From CABRXV01 sp900754955 (lineage in GTDB: Bacteria > Actinomycetota > Coriobacteriia > Coriobacteriales > Eggerthellaceae): a DNA stretch of 39,047 nucleotides. This document shows positions 18,482 to 26,174 of this stretch, piece after piece. The translations under genes and the position numbers were made by a program. The stretch is from contig CABRXV010000012.1 of NCBI GenBank assembly GCA_902475005.1, forward strand, positions 1 through 39,047. The letters run 5' to 3'. The notes beneath the pieces are model-generated. The model was given only the letters and a program-made list of their open reading frames with translations. It made no database searches and was not told the DNA's origin. Numbering within the stretch: position 1 is the stretch's first letter; each line of letters starts with the position of its first letter.

Positions 18482-19356
18482 TCGAATTCGCCAACGTGAG
18501 CGCATCGTACGACGACGGGCGCACGGTGCTCGACCAGGTGAGCTTCCGCATCGAGGACGGCGCGTTCGTGGCGTTCGTGGGATCGAACGGCGCGGGCAAG
18601 TCGACGACGATGCGGCTTGTGAACGGCTTGCTCAAGCCAACGGCGGGCGAGGTGCTCATCGACGGTGCCTCGACGCGCGATCTCAAGACGAGCGAACTCG
18701 CACGGCGCGTGGGTTTTCTCTTCCAGAACCCCGACCGCCAGATCTGCTGCAACACGGTACGCGAGGAGCTCATGTTCGGCTTCGTCGCGCAGGGTCGGGC
18801 CGATGCGGAGGCGGAGCGCGCAGTCGATGCCGTCATCGAGCGGTTCGGCTTCGATGCGCAGGCTGAGCCCTACCTGCTCAATCGCGGAACGCGCCAGCTG
18901 CTCGCCCTCGCGTCGGTTGTGGTGCTCGATCCGCCCGTGCTCGTGCTCGACGAGCCGACGACGGGCCTCGACTTCCGCGAGTGCCGCACGGTGATGGAGG
19001 CGGTGAGCGAGATGAACGCGCACGGCGCCACGGTGATCATGGTGTGCCACGACATGGAGGTGGTGGGAGACTACGCGCGCCGCGTGATCGCGATGGCGCA
19101 GGGGCGCGTGGTGGCCGACGGTCCCACGTTCGAGGTGCTGCGCGACCCGGCGGTGCGCACGCGCGCCTGCCTGCGCGCGCCGCAGGTGACCGAGGTGTCG
19201 ATGCAACTTGTGCTGGACGACCCCGCGCTCGCCTTCACCGCGGTGGCGCAGGCCAACACGCTCGACGAGATGCAGGAGGCGATCGCGGATGTGTGCCGGC
19301 GGCGCGCAGCGGAGCGTCCTGTGTCGCACGCCGTCTGCCAGGAGGTGGCACGATGA
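18478..19356 (+). CDS. ECF transporter ATPase A2 (degenerate signature)
   Basis: A 292-residue ABC ATPase paired with the preceding one. Walker A is GSNGAGKST (about residues 35-43), the Q-loop FLFQNPDRQICCNTVREELMFG is very ECF-like, and Walker B is VLVLDEPTTGLD. The signature that normally reads LSGGQ(R)Q is LNRGTRQ (about 133-139), so one of the two composite ATP sites is probably non-canonical. The C-terminal ~70 residues after the switch His (CHDMEVVGDYA) form an extra Ala/Glu-rich tail. It overlaps its neighbours by four bases on each side (ATGA at 18478 and at 19353). Confidence 0.87.
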   Translation: MIEFANVSASYDDGRTVLDQVSFRIEDGAFVAFVGSNGAGKSTTMRLVNGLLKPTAGEVLIDGASTRDLKTSELARRVGFLFQNPDRQICCNTVREELMFGFVAQGRADAEAERAVDAVIERFGFDAQAEPYLLNRGTRQLLALASVVVLDPPVLVLDEPTTGLDFRECRTVMEAVSEMNAHGATVIMVCHDMEVVGDYARRVIAMAQGRVVADGPTFEVLRDPAVRTRACLRAPQVTEVSMQLVLDDPALAFTAVAQANTLDEMQEAIADVCRRRAAERPVSHAVCQEVAR

Positions 19357-20120
19357 GAAAGTTCCTCGAATACGTTCCCGGCACGAGCTTCATCCATCGC
19401 ATGAACCCCGTGGCGAAGCTCGCCTGCGCGCTGCTTATCTCCGTCGCGTGCTTCTGTACGACGAATTTGGCGTTCATCGCCGCGATCATCGTGATCGACG
19501 CGGCTTTGGCGGCGAGCTGCGGAATGGTGCGCGAAGCGCTCGGCCTGGCGCGTGCCGTGGCGGCATTCTCGGTGCTGCTTGCGCTCATCGCCCTGCTCAC
19601 CACGCCGTCGGGTGCGGTGCTCGTCGAGTTGCCGTGGGGATACGTGGGCACGGGCAGCCTCATGGCGGCGCTGCTCATCGTCATGCGCCTCGTTGCGTGC
19701 GCGGTGCCGCTCTTCCTTGTCATGTACGTGACGAAACTCACCGATCTGGCGAATGCGATGGTGAAGATCGTCCGCGTGCCGTACCGCTACGCGTTCACCT
19801 TCACCTCGGCCGTGCACTTCATCCCCGTGTTCATGAACGACATGGCGGGCATCATGGAGGCGCAGACGGCGCGCGGCGTGCAGTTCGACGGCGGCATCGT
19901 GCGGCGCATCCGCCTCATGGTTCCGCTGTGCGTGCCGCTGCTCGTGTCGTCGGTGCGCAAAACCAACTCCGCCGCCATCGCCGCCGAGGTGCGCGGGTTC
20001 AACATCCGTACGCGCGAGAGCGGCTACAAGGAGTATCCCTTCGCGCGGATCGACGTTGCGGCGCTCGCGTTCAGTGTGCTGCTCGTTGCGGCGGCGGTTG
20101 CGCTGTCACTGATCGGGTAG
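19353..20120 (+). CDS. ecfT: ECF transporter transmembrane protein EcfT
   Basis: A 255-residue membrane protein with about five to six hydrophobic segments. The two short coupling motifs of EcfT are visible as AQTARGVQF (about residues 170-178) and AAEVRGFNIR (about 210-219); each carries the Arg-Gly that docks into an ATPase. The N-terminus (PGTSFIHRMNPVAKL) also matches the family. It completes an S-A-A-T set in one overlapping operon, so the module is probably dedicated to TrpP, although EcfT can also serve other S components. No terminator hairpin is obvious downstream. Confidence 0.88.
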   Translation: MRKFLEYVPGTSFIHRMNPVAKLACALLISVACFCTTNLAFIAAIIVIDAALAASCGMVREALGLARAVAAFSVLLALIALLTTPSGAVLVELPWGYVGTGSLMAALLIVMRLVACAVPLFLVMYVTKLTDLANAMVKIVRVPYRYAFTFTSAVHFIPVFMNDMAGIMEAQTARGVQFDGGIVRRIRLMVPLCVPLLVSSVRKTNSAAIAAEVRGFNIRTRESGYKEYPFARIDVAALAFSVLLVAAAVALSLIG

Positions 20121-20237
20121 GCTCGCCTGACGCTGTCCGAAGCCTGCGCGTTGTTCGTCTGTAGCTCGCGCGGGCAACATCGCGTCGCATTCGGGCGGCA
20201 TCGCGGCGCGCCTGGGCGGCAAGGCGCGCACCGCCCG

Positions 20238-20291
20238 CATCCCGCGGTGCCCGCCGCCCGCAAGTCTCATCCCGCGGTGCCCGCCGCCCGC
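20238..20291 (+). repeat. 24-nt direct repeat, two copies
   Basis: CATCCCGCGGTGCCCGCCGC plus CCGC occurs at 20238-20261 and 20268-20291, a 30-nt period. On the minus strand this would read as a 10-residue Gly/His/Arg repeat, but I see no supporting start site and treat it as non-coding. Confidence 0.6.
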
Positions 20292-20359
20292 CACCTGCAT
20301 CGCGCCGCGCTCGTCCGCCGACTCGTGTTTTTTCAGCTGGAGGACTTGATCGGAAGAGG

Positions 20360-20430
20360 GTATTTCGGCGATGATGGGGAATGCTTGTTCGGATGCGGGG
20401 CCTCATTTCCCCTCATCGCATCCCGAATAC
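20360..20430 (+). promoter_or_regulatory. Structured leader with two alternative stems, upstream of cell-wall gene
   Basis: A long imperfect stem pairs 20360-20383 with 20404-20430: GTATTTCGG, CGATGA and GGGGAATG blocks face CATTTCCCC, TCATCG and CCCGAATAC with small bulges. A second, exclusive pairing exists: GGATGCG (20391-20397, in the first stem's loop) matches CGCATCC (20417-20423, in its right arm). The region lies about 100 nt before the TTG start at 20528. I do not recognise a known riboswitch class. The rest of the 20121-20527 gap holds only the 24-nt repeat. Confidence 0.45.
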
Positions 20431-20527
20431 GCGTGTCGGAGGCGTCTGCGGGCGCGCCGGCATCTGCACGTGTTGCGCACAATTTCGCGGCACGCGCACG
20501 CTATGTTGGGCAACGAAAGGCTGTCTT

Positions 20528-21661
20528 TTGACGCACGCACATACAGCTGGCGAGAGGATCCTCGCGTTCGCGATGGCGCTCCTGCTCGCCCTGAGCACCA
20601 TGGGCGCTCCTGCGGCGGCGTGGGCCGACGAGGTCGACGATGCCGAAGCCGCCGTGGCCGATGCGCAGGCGGTTCTCAGCTCGGCTCAGGCCTCGCTTGA
20701 CGAGATCACGGCCGAGTACGAGACGCTTGCGAGCGAGATTGATGAGCTCCAGGCGCAGATCGACGAGGCTTCGGCGGAGGTCATGAAGGCGCAGGAGAGC
20801 ATGCTCGCCGGACGCGAGTCGCTCGGCGACATCGCACGCGGTGAGTACCGCAGCGATTCGGCCGTCAGCATGCTGTCGCTGCTGCTCGAGTCGAGCTCCT
20901 TCGAGGAGCTCATGCAGAACATGGAATACGTCGGTCACATCATGGACTACCAGACCGAGCAGATCGAGGAGCAGGAGCAGCGCTGCGCTCACTTCGAGGA
21001 GGTTTCGACCGACCTGAGCGCGAAGAAGGACGAGCAGGAGCAGCTGCTCGGCGAGCTCGCGGACAAGAAGGCCGAGGCGGAGCGCGTCGTGTCGAACGCG
21101 GCTTCGAGCCTCTCGGGCGCACAGGCCGAGTACGAGTCGCAGCTCGCCGCGCTCCAGGCGCAGGCCGCGCAGTTCGAGCAGCAGGCGCAAACCGGAGACG
21201 GCCCTGCCATCGACGCGGATGCCAATACGGTCGATCGCGAGGAGGCGGTCTCGGGTAACACGCCCGTCACGCCGAACCCCGATCCCGACCCGCCGGCGAG
21301 TTCGGGCGGCTCGGGTGGGTCGTCCTCCACGTCGGGCTGGCTTACCGGATCGGCGTCGGCCTACGGCGGGTCGAGCGACCCCTACACCCCGAACCCGGGC
21401 ACCACGGCCACGGGCGCGGTGTGCGACGACAACTCGATGGGCGTGGCTATTCCCATGTCGATGCCCAACTACCGCTCGTATTTCGGCCGCACCGTGGAGA
21501 TCTCCTACGGCGGGCGCACGGTGTACGCGGTGGTGAACGACTGCGGCGGCCTGCTCGGTGGCGCGCGCGTGCTTGACCTGCAGCCTGGCGTGTTCAAGGC
21601 GCTCGGCTTCAACACGTGCCAGGAGTGGGGCGTTCGCACGGTGAGCTACCGCTTCCTGTAG
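20528..21661 (+). CDS. Secreted coiled-coil protein with RlpA-like double-psi barrel domain
   Basis: A 377-residue protein with a signal peptide (basic HTAGER, hydrophobic ILAFAMALLLALSTMG, cleavage near AAAWA-DEV). Next comes a long PcsB-like coiled coil (about residues 36-215, rich in AQ, EE and EQ heptads), a Pro/Ser/Gly linker (about 235-270), and a C-terminal RlpA-like barrel. The barrel begins GSASAYGG, carries VAIPMSMPNYRSYFGR and ends NDCGG...VLDLQPGVFKALG. Such proteins act at the cell wall, either as lytic transglycosylase-like enzymes or as peptidoglycan binders. Upstream in-frame codons exist, but TTG 20528 has GAAAGG seven bases upstream and puts the signal peptide at the N-terminus. 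Confidence 0.78.
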   Translation: MTHAHTAGERILAFAMALLLALSTMGAPAAAWADEVDDAEAAVADAQAVLSSAQASLDEITAEYETLASEIDELQAQIDEASAEVMKAQESMLAGRESLGDIARGEYRSDSAVSMLSLLLESSSFEELMQNMEYVGHIMDYQTEQIEEQEQRCAHFEEVSTDLSAKKDEQEQLLGELADKKAEAERVVSNAASSLSGAQAEYESQLAALQAQAAQFEQQAQTGDGPAIDADANTVDREEAVSGNTPVTPNPDPDPPASSGGSGGSSSTSGWLTGSASAYGGSSDPYTPNPGTTATGAVCDDNSMGVAIPMSMPNYRSYFGRTVEISYGGRTVYAVVNDCGGLLGGARVLDLQPGVFKALGFNTCQEWGVRTVSYRFL

Positions 21662-21744
21662 CGCAGGCGGCTCGCGCGGGCGAAGACCGCGTAGCTCGCG
21701 TGCTCCCAGTGCCCGGTTCGTGCGCCTTTCCGCATTGCAGTGCG

Positions 21745-21770
21745 CGCCCGCTTCTTAAGCGGGCGTTTGT
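21745..21770 (+). terminator. Terminator after the RlpA-like gene
   Basis: A perfect 9-bp stem (CGCCCGCTT at 21745-21753, AAGCGGGCG at 21757-21765) with a 3-nt loop, followed by TTTGT. Confidence 0.7.
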
Positions 21771-21791
21771 CGCACCATAGCATGCGGGATG

Positions 21792-21800
21792 TGCTACACT
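21792..21800 (+). promoter_or_regulatory. Extended -10 promoter of pheS
   Basis: TGC followed by TACACT (21795-21800) forms an extended -10 element, the same TGC-TACA pattern seen before the tryptophan T-box. A well-spaced -35 is not visible. Confidence 0.45.
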
Positions 21801-22163
21801 CTGCTGTTACATGCGTTGACGAAGACAGTGGCGCGCAGAACCCCTGCCGACAGAGACGGGCTTCATCGGCTGAAAGGGCCCGGGCAAGCGGCGTGCGTCA
21901 ATTCCCTTCCGAGCAGCGCGGCTGAAAGCGGACGCATCGCCGCATGGCGCCGATCGGGGCGCCTGCGCGGTGCGAGACGTTCGGTAGGTCGTGCCGGTTG
22001 CCCCCGTGATCGGGCGAAAATGAGCGGGTGCACGCATCGCCGTCCTTTGCAAGAAGGCCGTGCGGGCTGCGCCAACCGAGGTGGTACCGCGAGAGTCCTC
22101 TCTCGTCCTTGGACCTGAAAGCTTGCGTTTCGGGTCCCCGGGACGCGAGAGGGCTCTTTTTTA
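21801..22163 (+). ncRNA. T-box leader of pheS, probable tRNA-Phe specificity
   Basis: The T-box core CCGAGGTGGTACCGCG is at 22076-22091. A terminator follows, pairing 22093-22108 with 22141-22156 with one mismatch and a wobble, around an inner GGACCTGAAA/TTTCGGGTCC hairpin, then a run of Ts. In stem I, TTGACG (21816-21821) pairs with CGTCAA (21896-21901) and CTGCT (21801-21805) with AGCAG (21912-21916). The internal loop's right strand then begins TTC (21902-21904), a Phe codon. This fits control of phenylalanyl-tRNA synthetase by uncharged tRNA-Phe. The start and exact fold of stem I are my inference. Confidence 0.88.
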
Positions 22164-22186
22164 TTGGCAAGAAAGGCAGAGTGATT

Positions 22187-23248
22187 ATGGCGATCACAGA
22201 CGAGCTGTCGGACCTGCGCGCATCCACGCTGGCCGACATCGCTGCCGCCGAAACGTCGGCGCAGCTTGAGACGGTGCGCGTGGCCGTGCTGGGGAAGTCT
22301 GGCACCCTCACGGGGTACCTGCGCTCGATGGGACAGGTGCCCAAGGAGGAGCGCGCGGCCGTAGGCAAGGCGGTCAACGAGGCGCGCGTGTGCGTCGAGG
22401 AGGCGCTTGCCGCGGCGAAGTCGCGTCTCGAGGCGGCCGAGCTCGAGGCGGCCATCGACGCGGCGGCGGTCGACGTGACGATGCCGGGACGCGTGCAGCA
22501 GATGGGCACGCGTCACCTTATCAACGCCATCGCCGACGAGGTGACCGACATCTTCCTCGGCCTCGGCTACTCGGTGGCCGACGGCGATGAGGTGGAGACC
22601 GACTACTACAACTTCACGGCGCTCAACGCTCCGGCCGATCATCCAAGCCGCTCGATGCAGGACACGTTCTACGTGCGCGACCTCTCGGGCGAGAAGGCGG
22701 CGGTGCGCGGCGAGTCCGACGTGCTGCTGCGCACGCAGACCTCCGGCGTGCAGGTGCACGTCATGGAGGATCAGGACCTGCCGATCTACGTGATTTCGCC
22801 CGGCAAGGTGTACCGCCGCGACGTGGCCGATCCGTCCCACCTGCCGCAGTTCCACCAGATCGAGGGCCTCGTGATCGACAAGGGCATCACCTTCGGCGAC
22901 CTCAAGGGCACCCTCGACTTCCTCTGCAAGCAGATCTTCGGCCCCGAGCGCAAGACGCGCTTCCGCGCCCACTACTTCCCGTTCACCGAGCCGTCCGCTG
23001 AAGCCGACGTGAGCTGCGGCATCTGCCACGGCGAAGGCTGCCGCATGTGCAAGGGCACGGGCTGGCTCGAGATCCTCGGCTGCGGCATGGTCGATCCGAA
23101 CGTGCTCGCCATGTCGGGCATCGACCCCGAGGTGTACTCCGGGTTCGCGTTCGGCATGGGCGTGGAGCGCATCGCCTGCCTCAAGTACAACGTTCCCGAC
23201 CTGCGCATGCTACTGGAGGGCGACATGCGGTTCCTGCGTCAATTCTGA
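22187..23248 (+). CDS. pheS: Phenylalanyl-tRNA synthetase alpha subunit
   Basis: The 353-residue catalytic subunit of PheRS, which with PheT charges tRNA-Phe. It has an N-terminal coiled-coil arm (residues 1-85), class II motif 2 (VISPGKVYRRDVADPSHLPQ, then FHQIEGLVID) and motif 3 (GFAFGMGVERIACLKYNVPD) near the C-terminus. A short Cys cluster (CGICHGEGCRMCKGTG) lies before motif 3. The start is ATG 22187 with AAGGCAGAG upstream, just after the T-box terminator. Its last codons form the left arm of a perfect 15-bp palindrome, and pheT does not follow for 290 bases. Confidence 0.95.
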   Translation: MAITDELSDLRASTLADIAAAETSAQLETVRVAVLGKSGTLTGYLRSMGQVPKEERAAVGKAVNEARVCVEEALAAAKSRLEAAELEAAIDAAAVDVTMPGRVQQMGTRHLINAIADEVTDIFLGLGYSVADGDEVETDYYNFTALNAPADHPSRSMQDTFYVRDLSGEKAAVRGESDVLLRTQTSGVQVHVMEDQDLPIYVISPGKVYRRDVADPSHLPQFHQIEGLVIDKGITFGDLKGTLDFLCKQIFGPERKTRFRAHYFPFTEPSAEADVSCGICHGEGCRMCKGTGWLEILGCGMVDPNVLAMSGIDPEVYSGFAFGMGVERIACLKYNVPDLRMLLEGDMRFLRQF

Positions 23249-23396
23249 TTATTCGATAATCAGAATTGACTGCCGACGCTGCGGCTCGCCGTGGCACCCC
23301 GCCTGGGGGCTTTCGCGCTTGCCTTCGCGCAGCGAAGTGCGCTCAGCCGCGCGACACCCCCATGCGAGGCACCACGACGACCCTCGCTGACTTTGC
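23238..23396 (+). repeat. Intergenic repeat element, copy A, with leading palindrome
   Basis: A perfect 15-bp inverted repeat (23238-23252 with 23256-23270, loop TCG) overlaps the pheS stop codon. From its last base begins a 127-nt unit (23270-23396) that opens CTGCCGACGCTGCG, has GGCACCC soon after, and ends GGCACC, nine bases, then CTCGCTGACTTTGC. A second unit with the same ends and nearly the same length lies at 31886-32013. The middle is only weakly similar. The remaining 23397-23538 is AT-richer and shows nothing recognisable except the pheT ribosome binding site. Confidence 0.65.
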
Positions 23397-23538
23397 TTGA
23401 TACGTTTCTTCGTCCTGCTTGTGACGATGGTTAAGAAATAGATAGGCGAGAAGCGATGCTGAGCAACGATTAATGGTTTCAGCGCAGCGCTCAACGACTG
23501 ATGAATTTGTACGTTCGACTGTTTGGAGACGAACTGAA

Positions 23539-26034
23539 ATGAAAGCATCTTTGAAATGGCTCGGGAACTATGTGGAGGTTCCGAGCGATCTGAAGGCGTT
23601 CTGCGATCGCCTTGATTTGACCGGCACGGGCGTGGAGGGGGTCGAGACGATCGGCGCTACCTTCGACCATGTGGTGACGGCCCAGGTGGTGAGCAAGGAG
23701 AAGCATCCCGACTCCGACCACATGTGGGTGTGCAAGGTTGACGTGGGGATGCACAACACCGACGAGGCGGGCAACCCCGAGCCGCTTCAGATCGTGTGCG
23801 GCGCGCAGAACTTCAACGAAGGCGACCACATCGTGACGGCGCTCGTCGGCGCCGAACTGCCCGGCGACGTGAAGATCAAGAAGAGCAAGCTGCGCGGTCA
23901 GGTGAGCTACGGCATGAACTGCTCGGCGCGCGAGCTCGGCCTCGGCTCCGATCACGACGGCATCATGATCCTGCCCGAGGATGCGCCGGTGGGCGTGCCC
24001 TTCGCCGAGTACATGGATTTGGCCGACACGGTGATCGACCTCGAGATCACGCCGAACCGCCCCGACTGCCTGTCTATCGTGGGCCTTGCGCGCGAGATCG
24101 GCGCCATGTACCAGCGCGACTACCGCAATCCGCTCGCGGAGATGGCGGCGTCGCTCGAGCTCGATCCCGCCAGCACGCCGATCGAGGACGAGGTGAAGAT
24201 CACCATCGCCGACGACGTGCGCTGCCCACGCTACACCGCGCGCGTCATTCGCGGCTGCAAGGTGGGGCCGAGCCCCGATTGGATGGTCGAGCGCCTCGCC
24301 GCCATCGGCCAGCGCTCCATCAACAACATCGTTGACGTGACGAACTACATTCTGTTCCTGCTCGGCCAGCCGCTCCACGCGTTCGACCTTGCCAAGCTCA
24401 AAAACGCCGACGGTCTCGCGCACATCGTGATCCGCGCGGCGGAGGACGGCGAGAAGCTCACGACGCTCGACGGCGAGGACCGCACGCTCACCTCCGATAT
24501 GACCGTCATCTCCACGCCCGAGCTCGGCGCGGTGGCGCTCGCGGGCGTCATGGGCGGGCTCGAGACCGAGGTCACCGACGAGACGTGCGACATCCTGCTC
24601 GAGGCCGCCGCGTTCGAGGCGGGCCGCACGAGCCGCACGAGCCGCAACCTCGGCCTCATCTCCGAGAGCTCGATGCGCTACGAGCGCGGCGTCGACGACC
24701 ATGAGATCGAGATTCGCTCCGCTGCCGCGGCAGCGCTCATCGCCGCGGTGTCGGGCGGCACGGTGAGCCGCGCCGCCACCAACGACGCGGGCATCGTCGA
24801 CGAGTGGCCGAACCAGTCGACCGCGCCCGAGCTCTCCTTCCGCATCCCGCGCTTCAACGCGATGATGGGTGCCGACATCCCGCGCGACTTCATCGTGGAC
24901 GTGCTGCAGCGCCTCGGCTGCACGGTGTCCGACGGCGCCGACGCCGACACGCTCGCCGTGACGTCGCCCACGTTCCGCCCCGACCTCGAGCGCGAGATCG
25001 ACCTGTACGAGGAAGTGCTGCGCCTGTGGGGCATGGACCGCATCGTCCCCACGCTGCCGGGCAGCCCCGAGCGCGTGGGCGTGCGCACTGAGGAGCAGCG
25101 CATCAAGACCAAGATCAACGACACGCTGCGTGCGTGCGGTCTCAACGAAACGATGACCTACTCGTTCGCCGATCCGCACGAGCTCGAGCAGCTGCGCATG
25201 CGCACCGACGACCTCGGCCTGGCGGTCGAGCTCATCAACCCGATGAACTCCGAGCAGTCGGTGATGCGCCAGAGCATCATCCCCGGCCTGCTGCGCAGCG
25301 TGGCTTACAACCAGAGCCACGGCGTGAAGAACATCCAGCTCTACGAGATCGGCAAGGTGTTCTTCGCTGCCGAGGGTCGCAAGAAGCCGAAGGAGCGCAC
25401 GAAGCTCGCCGGCGTGATGGCGGGCGCGATGCATGAGGCCGGCTGGAACCAGGCTGCGACGGCGTTCGACTTCTTCGACGGCAAGGGCGTGCTCGAGAGC
25501 CTCGCGCGCGAGCTCGCGCTTCCCAAGGTGCGCTTCCGCGCGCTGGCGCCCGAGGATGCGCCGCATCTGCAGCCCGGTCGTGCGGCTGAGATGATGGCAG
25601 CGGGCGCGGTGATCGGCTGGGTCGGCGAGATCCACCCGCTCGCGGCGCGTGCGTTCGAGGCGACGGCCCCGGTGGTTGCCTTCGAGCTCGACGTGGCGGC
25701 GCTCGTGAAGGCCGCGCGCCCGGCGCGCCCCTACGTGGACGTGCCGACGTTCCCCGCAGTCGACATCGACCAGGCCTTCGTGGTCGACGAGGGCGTCACG
25801 CACGAGAAGATGTGCCAGGTCATGACCTCGGCGGGCGGCAAGCTGCTCGAGGACGTGCGCCTGTTCGACGTGTACCGCGACGAAGAGCGCGTGGGTGCGG
25901 GCAAGAAGTCGATGGCGTACGCGCTCACCTACCGCGCCGCCGATCGCACCCTCACGAGCGAGGAAGTGGAGAAGGCCCACGAGCGCCTCGTGAAGAAGGT
26001 CTGCGGAGCCACCGGCGCCGAGGTGCGCGGGTAG
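23539..26034 (+). CDS. pheT: Phenylalanyl-tRNA synthetase beta subunit
   Basis: The 831-residue beta subunit of PheRS. It shows, in order, a tRNA-binding (EMAP/OB) domain (about residues 38-150, VVSKEKHPDSDHMWVCKVDVG), the B3/B4 editing domain with TPNRPDCLSIVGLAREI, the B5 domain, the class II core-like region, and a C-terminal ferredoxin-fold anticodon-binding domain (FPAVDIDQAFVVDEGV to the end). The frame is open upstream, but ATG 23539 gives the family start MKASLKWLGNYV and has GGAGA upstream. Its separation from pheS by a repeat element is unusual. A terminator-like hairpin follows. Confidence 0.95.
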   Translation: MKASLKWLGNYVEVPSDLKAFCDRLDLTGTGVEGVETIGATFDHVVTAQVVSKEKHPDSDHMWVCKVDVGMHNTDEAGNPEPLQIVCGAQNFNEGDHIVTALVGAELPGDVKIKKSKLRGQVSYGMNCSARELGLGSDHDGIMILPEDAPVGVPFAEYMDLADTVIDLEITPNRPDCLSIVGLAREIGAMYQRDYRNPLAEMAASLELDPASTPIEDEVKITIADDVRCPRYTARVIRGCKVGPSPDWMVERLAAIGQRSINNIVDVTNYILFLLGQPLHAFDLAKLKNADGLAHIVIRAAEDGEKLTTLDGEDRTLTSDMTVISTPELGAVALAGVMGGLETEVTDETCDILLEAAAFEAGRTSRTSRNLGLISESSMRYERGVDDHEIEIRSAAAAALIAAVSGGTVSRAATNDAGIVDEWPNQSTAPELSFRIPRFNAMMGADIPRDFIVDVLQRLGCTVSDGADADTLAVTSPTFRPDLEREIDLYEEVLRLWGMDRIVPTLPGSPERVGVRTEEQRIKTKINDTLRACGLNETMTYSFADPHELEQLRMRTDDLGLAVELINPMNSEQSVMRQSIIPGLLRSVAYNQSHGVKNIQLYEIGKVFFAAEGRKKPKERTKLAGVMAGAMHEAGWNQAATAFDFFDGKGVLESLARELALPKVRFRALAPEDAPHLQPGRAAEMMAAGAVIGWVGEIHPLAARAFEATAPVVAFELDVAALVKAARPARPYVDVPTFPAVDIDQAFVVDEGVTHEKMCQVMTSAGGKLLEDVRLFDVYRDEERVGAGKKSMAYALTYRAADRTLTSEEVEKAHERLVKKVCGATGAEVRG

Positions 26035-26087
26035 CAAAAGACTTTTGCCAACGCAGGGGCGCGCCGTTGCAAGGTGCGCCCGATAAG

Positions 26088-26124
26088 CGAGGAGCCCGTC
26101 TCCGTAAGGGAGGCGGGCTCCTCG
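26088..26124. terminator. Hairpin between convergent pheT and MBL gene
   Basis: A 16-bp stem (26088-26103 with 26109-26124, one G-T wobble) and a 5-nt loop. It sits between convergent genes and could serve both strands; the T-tracts are short. Confidence 0.65.
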
Positions 26125-26174
26125 TCGTTCAGGCGAATCCGCGTGTTCCCGCATCCGCCGCGGGGCGATGCGCG

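Noticed and set aside
20238..20291. Possible CRISPR array
   Set aside because: Only two copies with a 6-nt gap, no real spacers and no cas genes in the window.
20106..20300. Short minus-strand frame with a repeated GGGHRGMR peptide
   Set aside because: It is produced by the 24-nt direct repeat, has no clear ribosome binding site and no family resemblance.
20300..20527. c-di-AMP (ydaO-type) riboswitch before the RlpA-like gene
   Set aside because: The gene context is right, but the conserved sequence blocks of that class are not visible.
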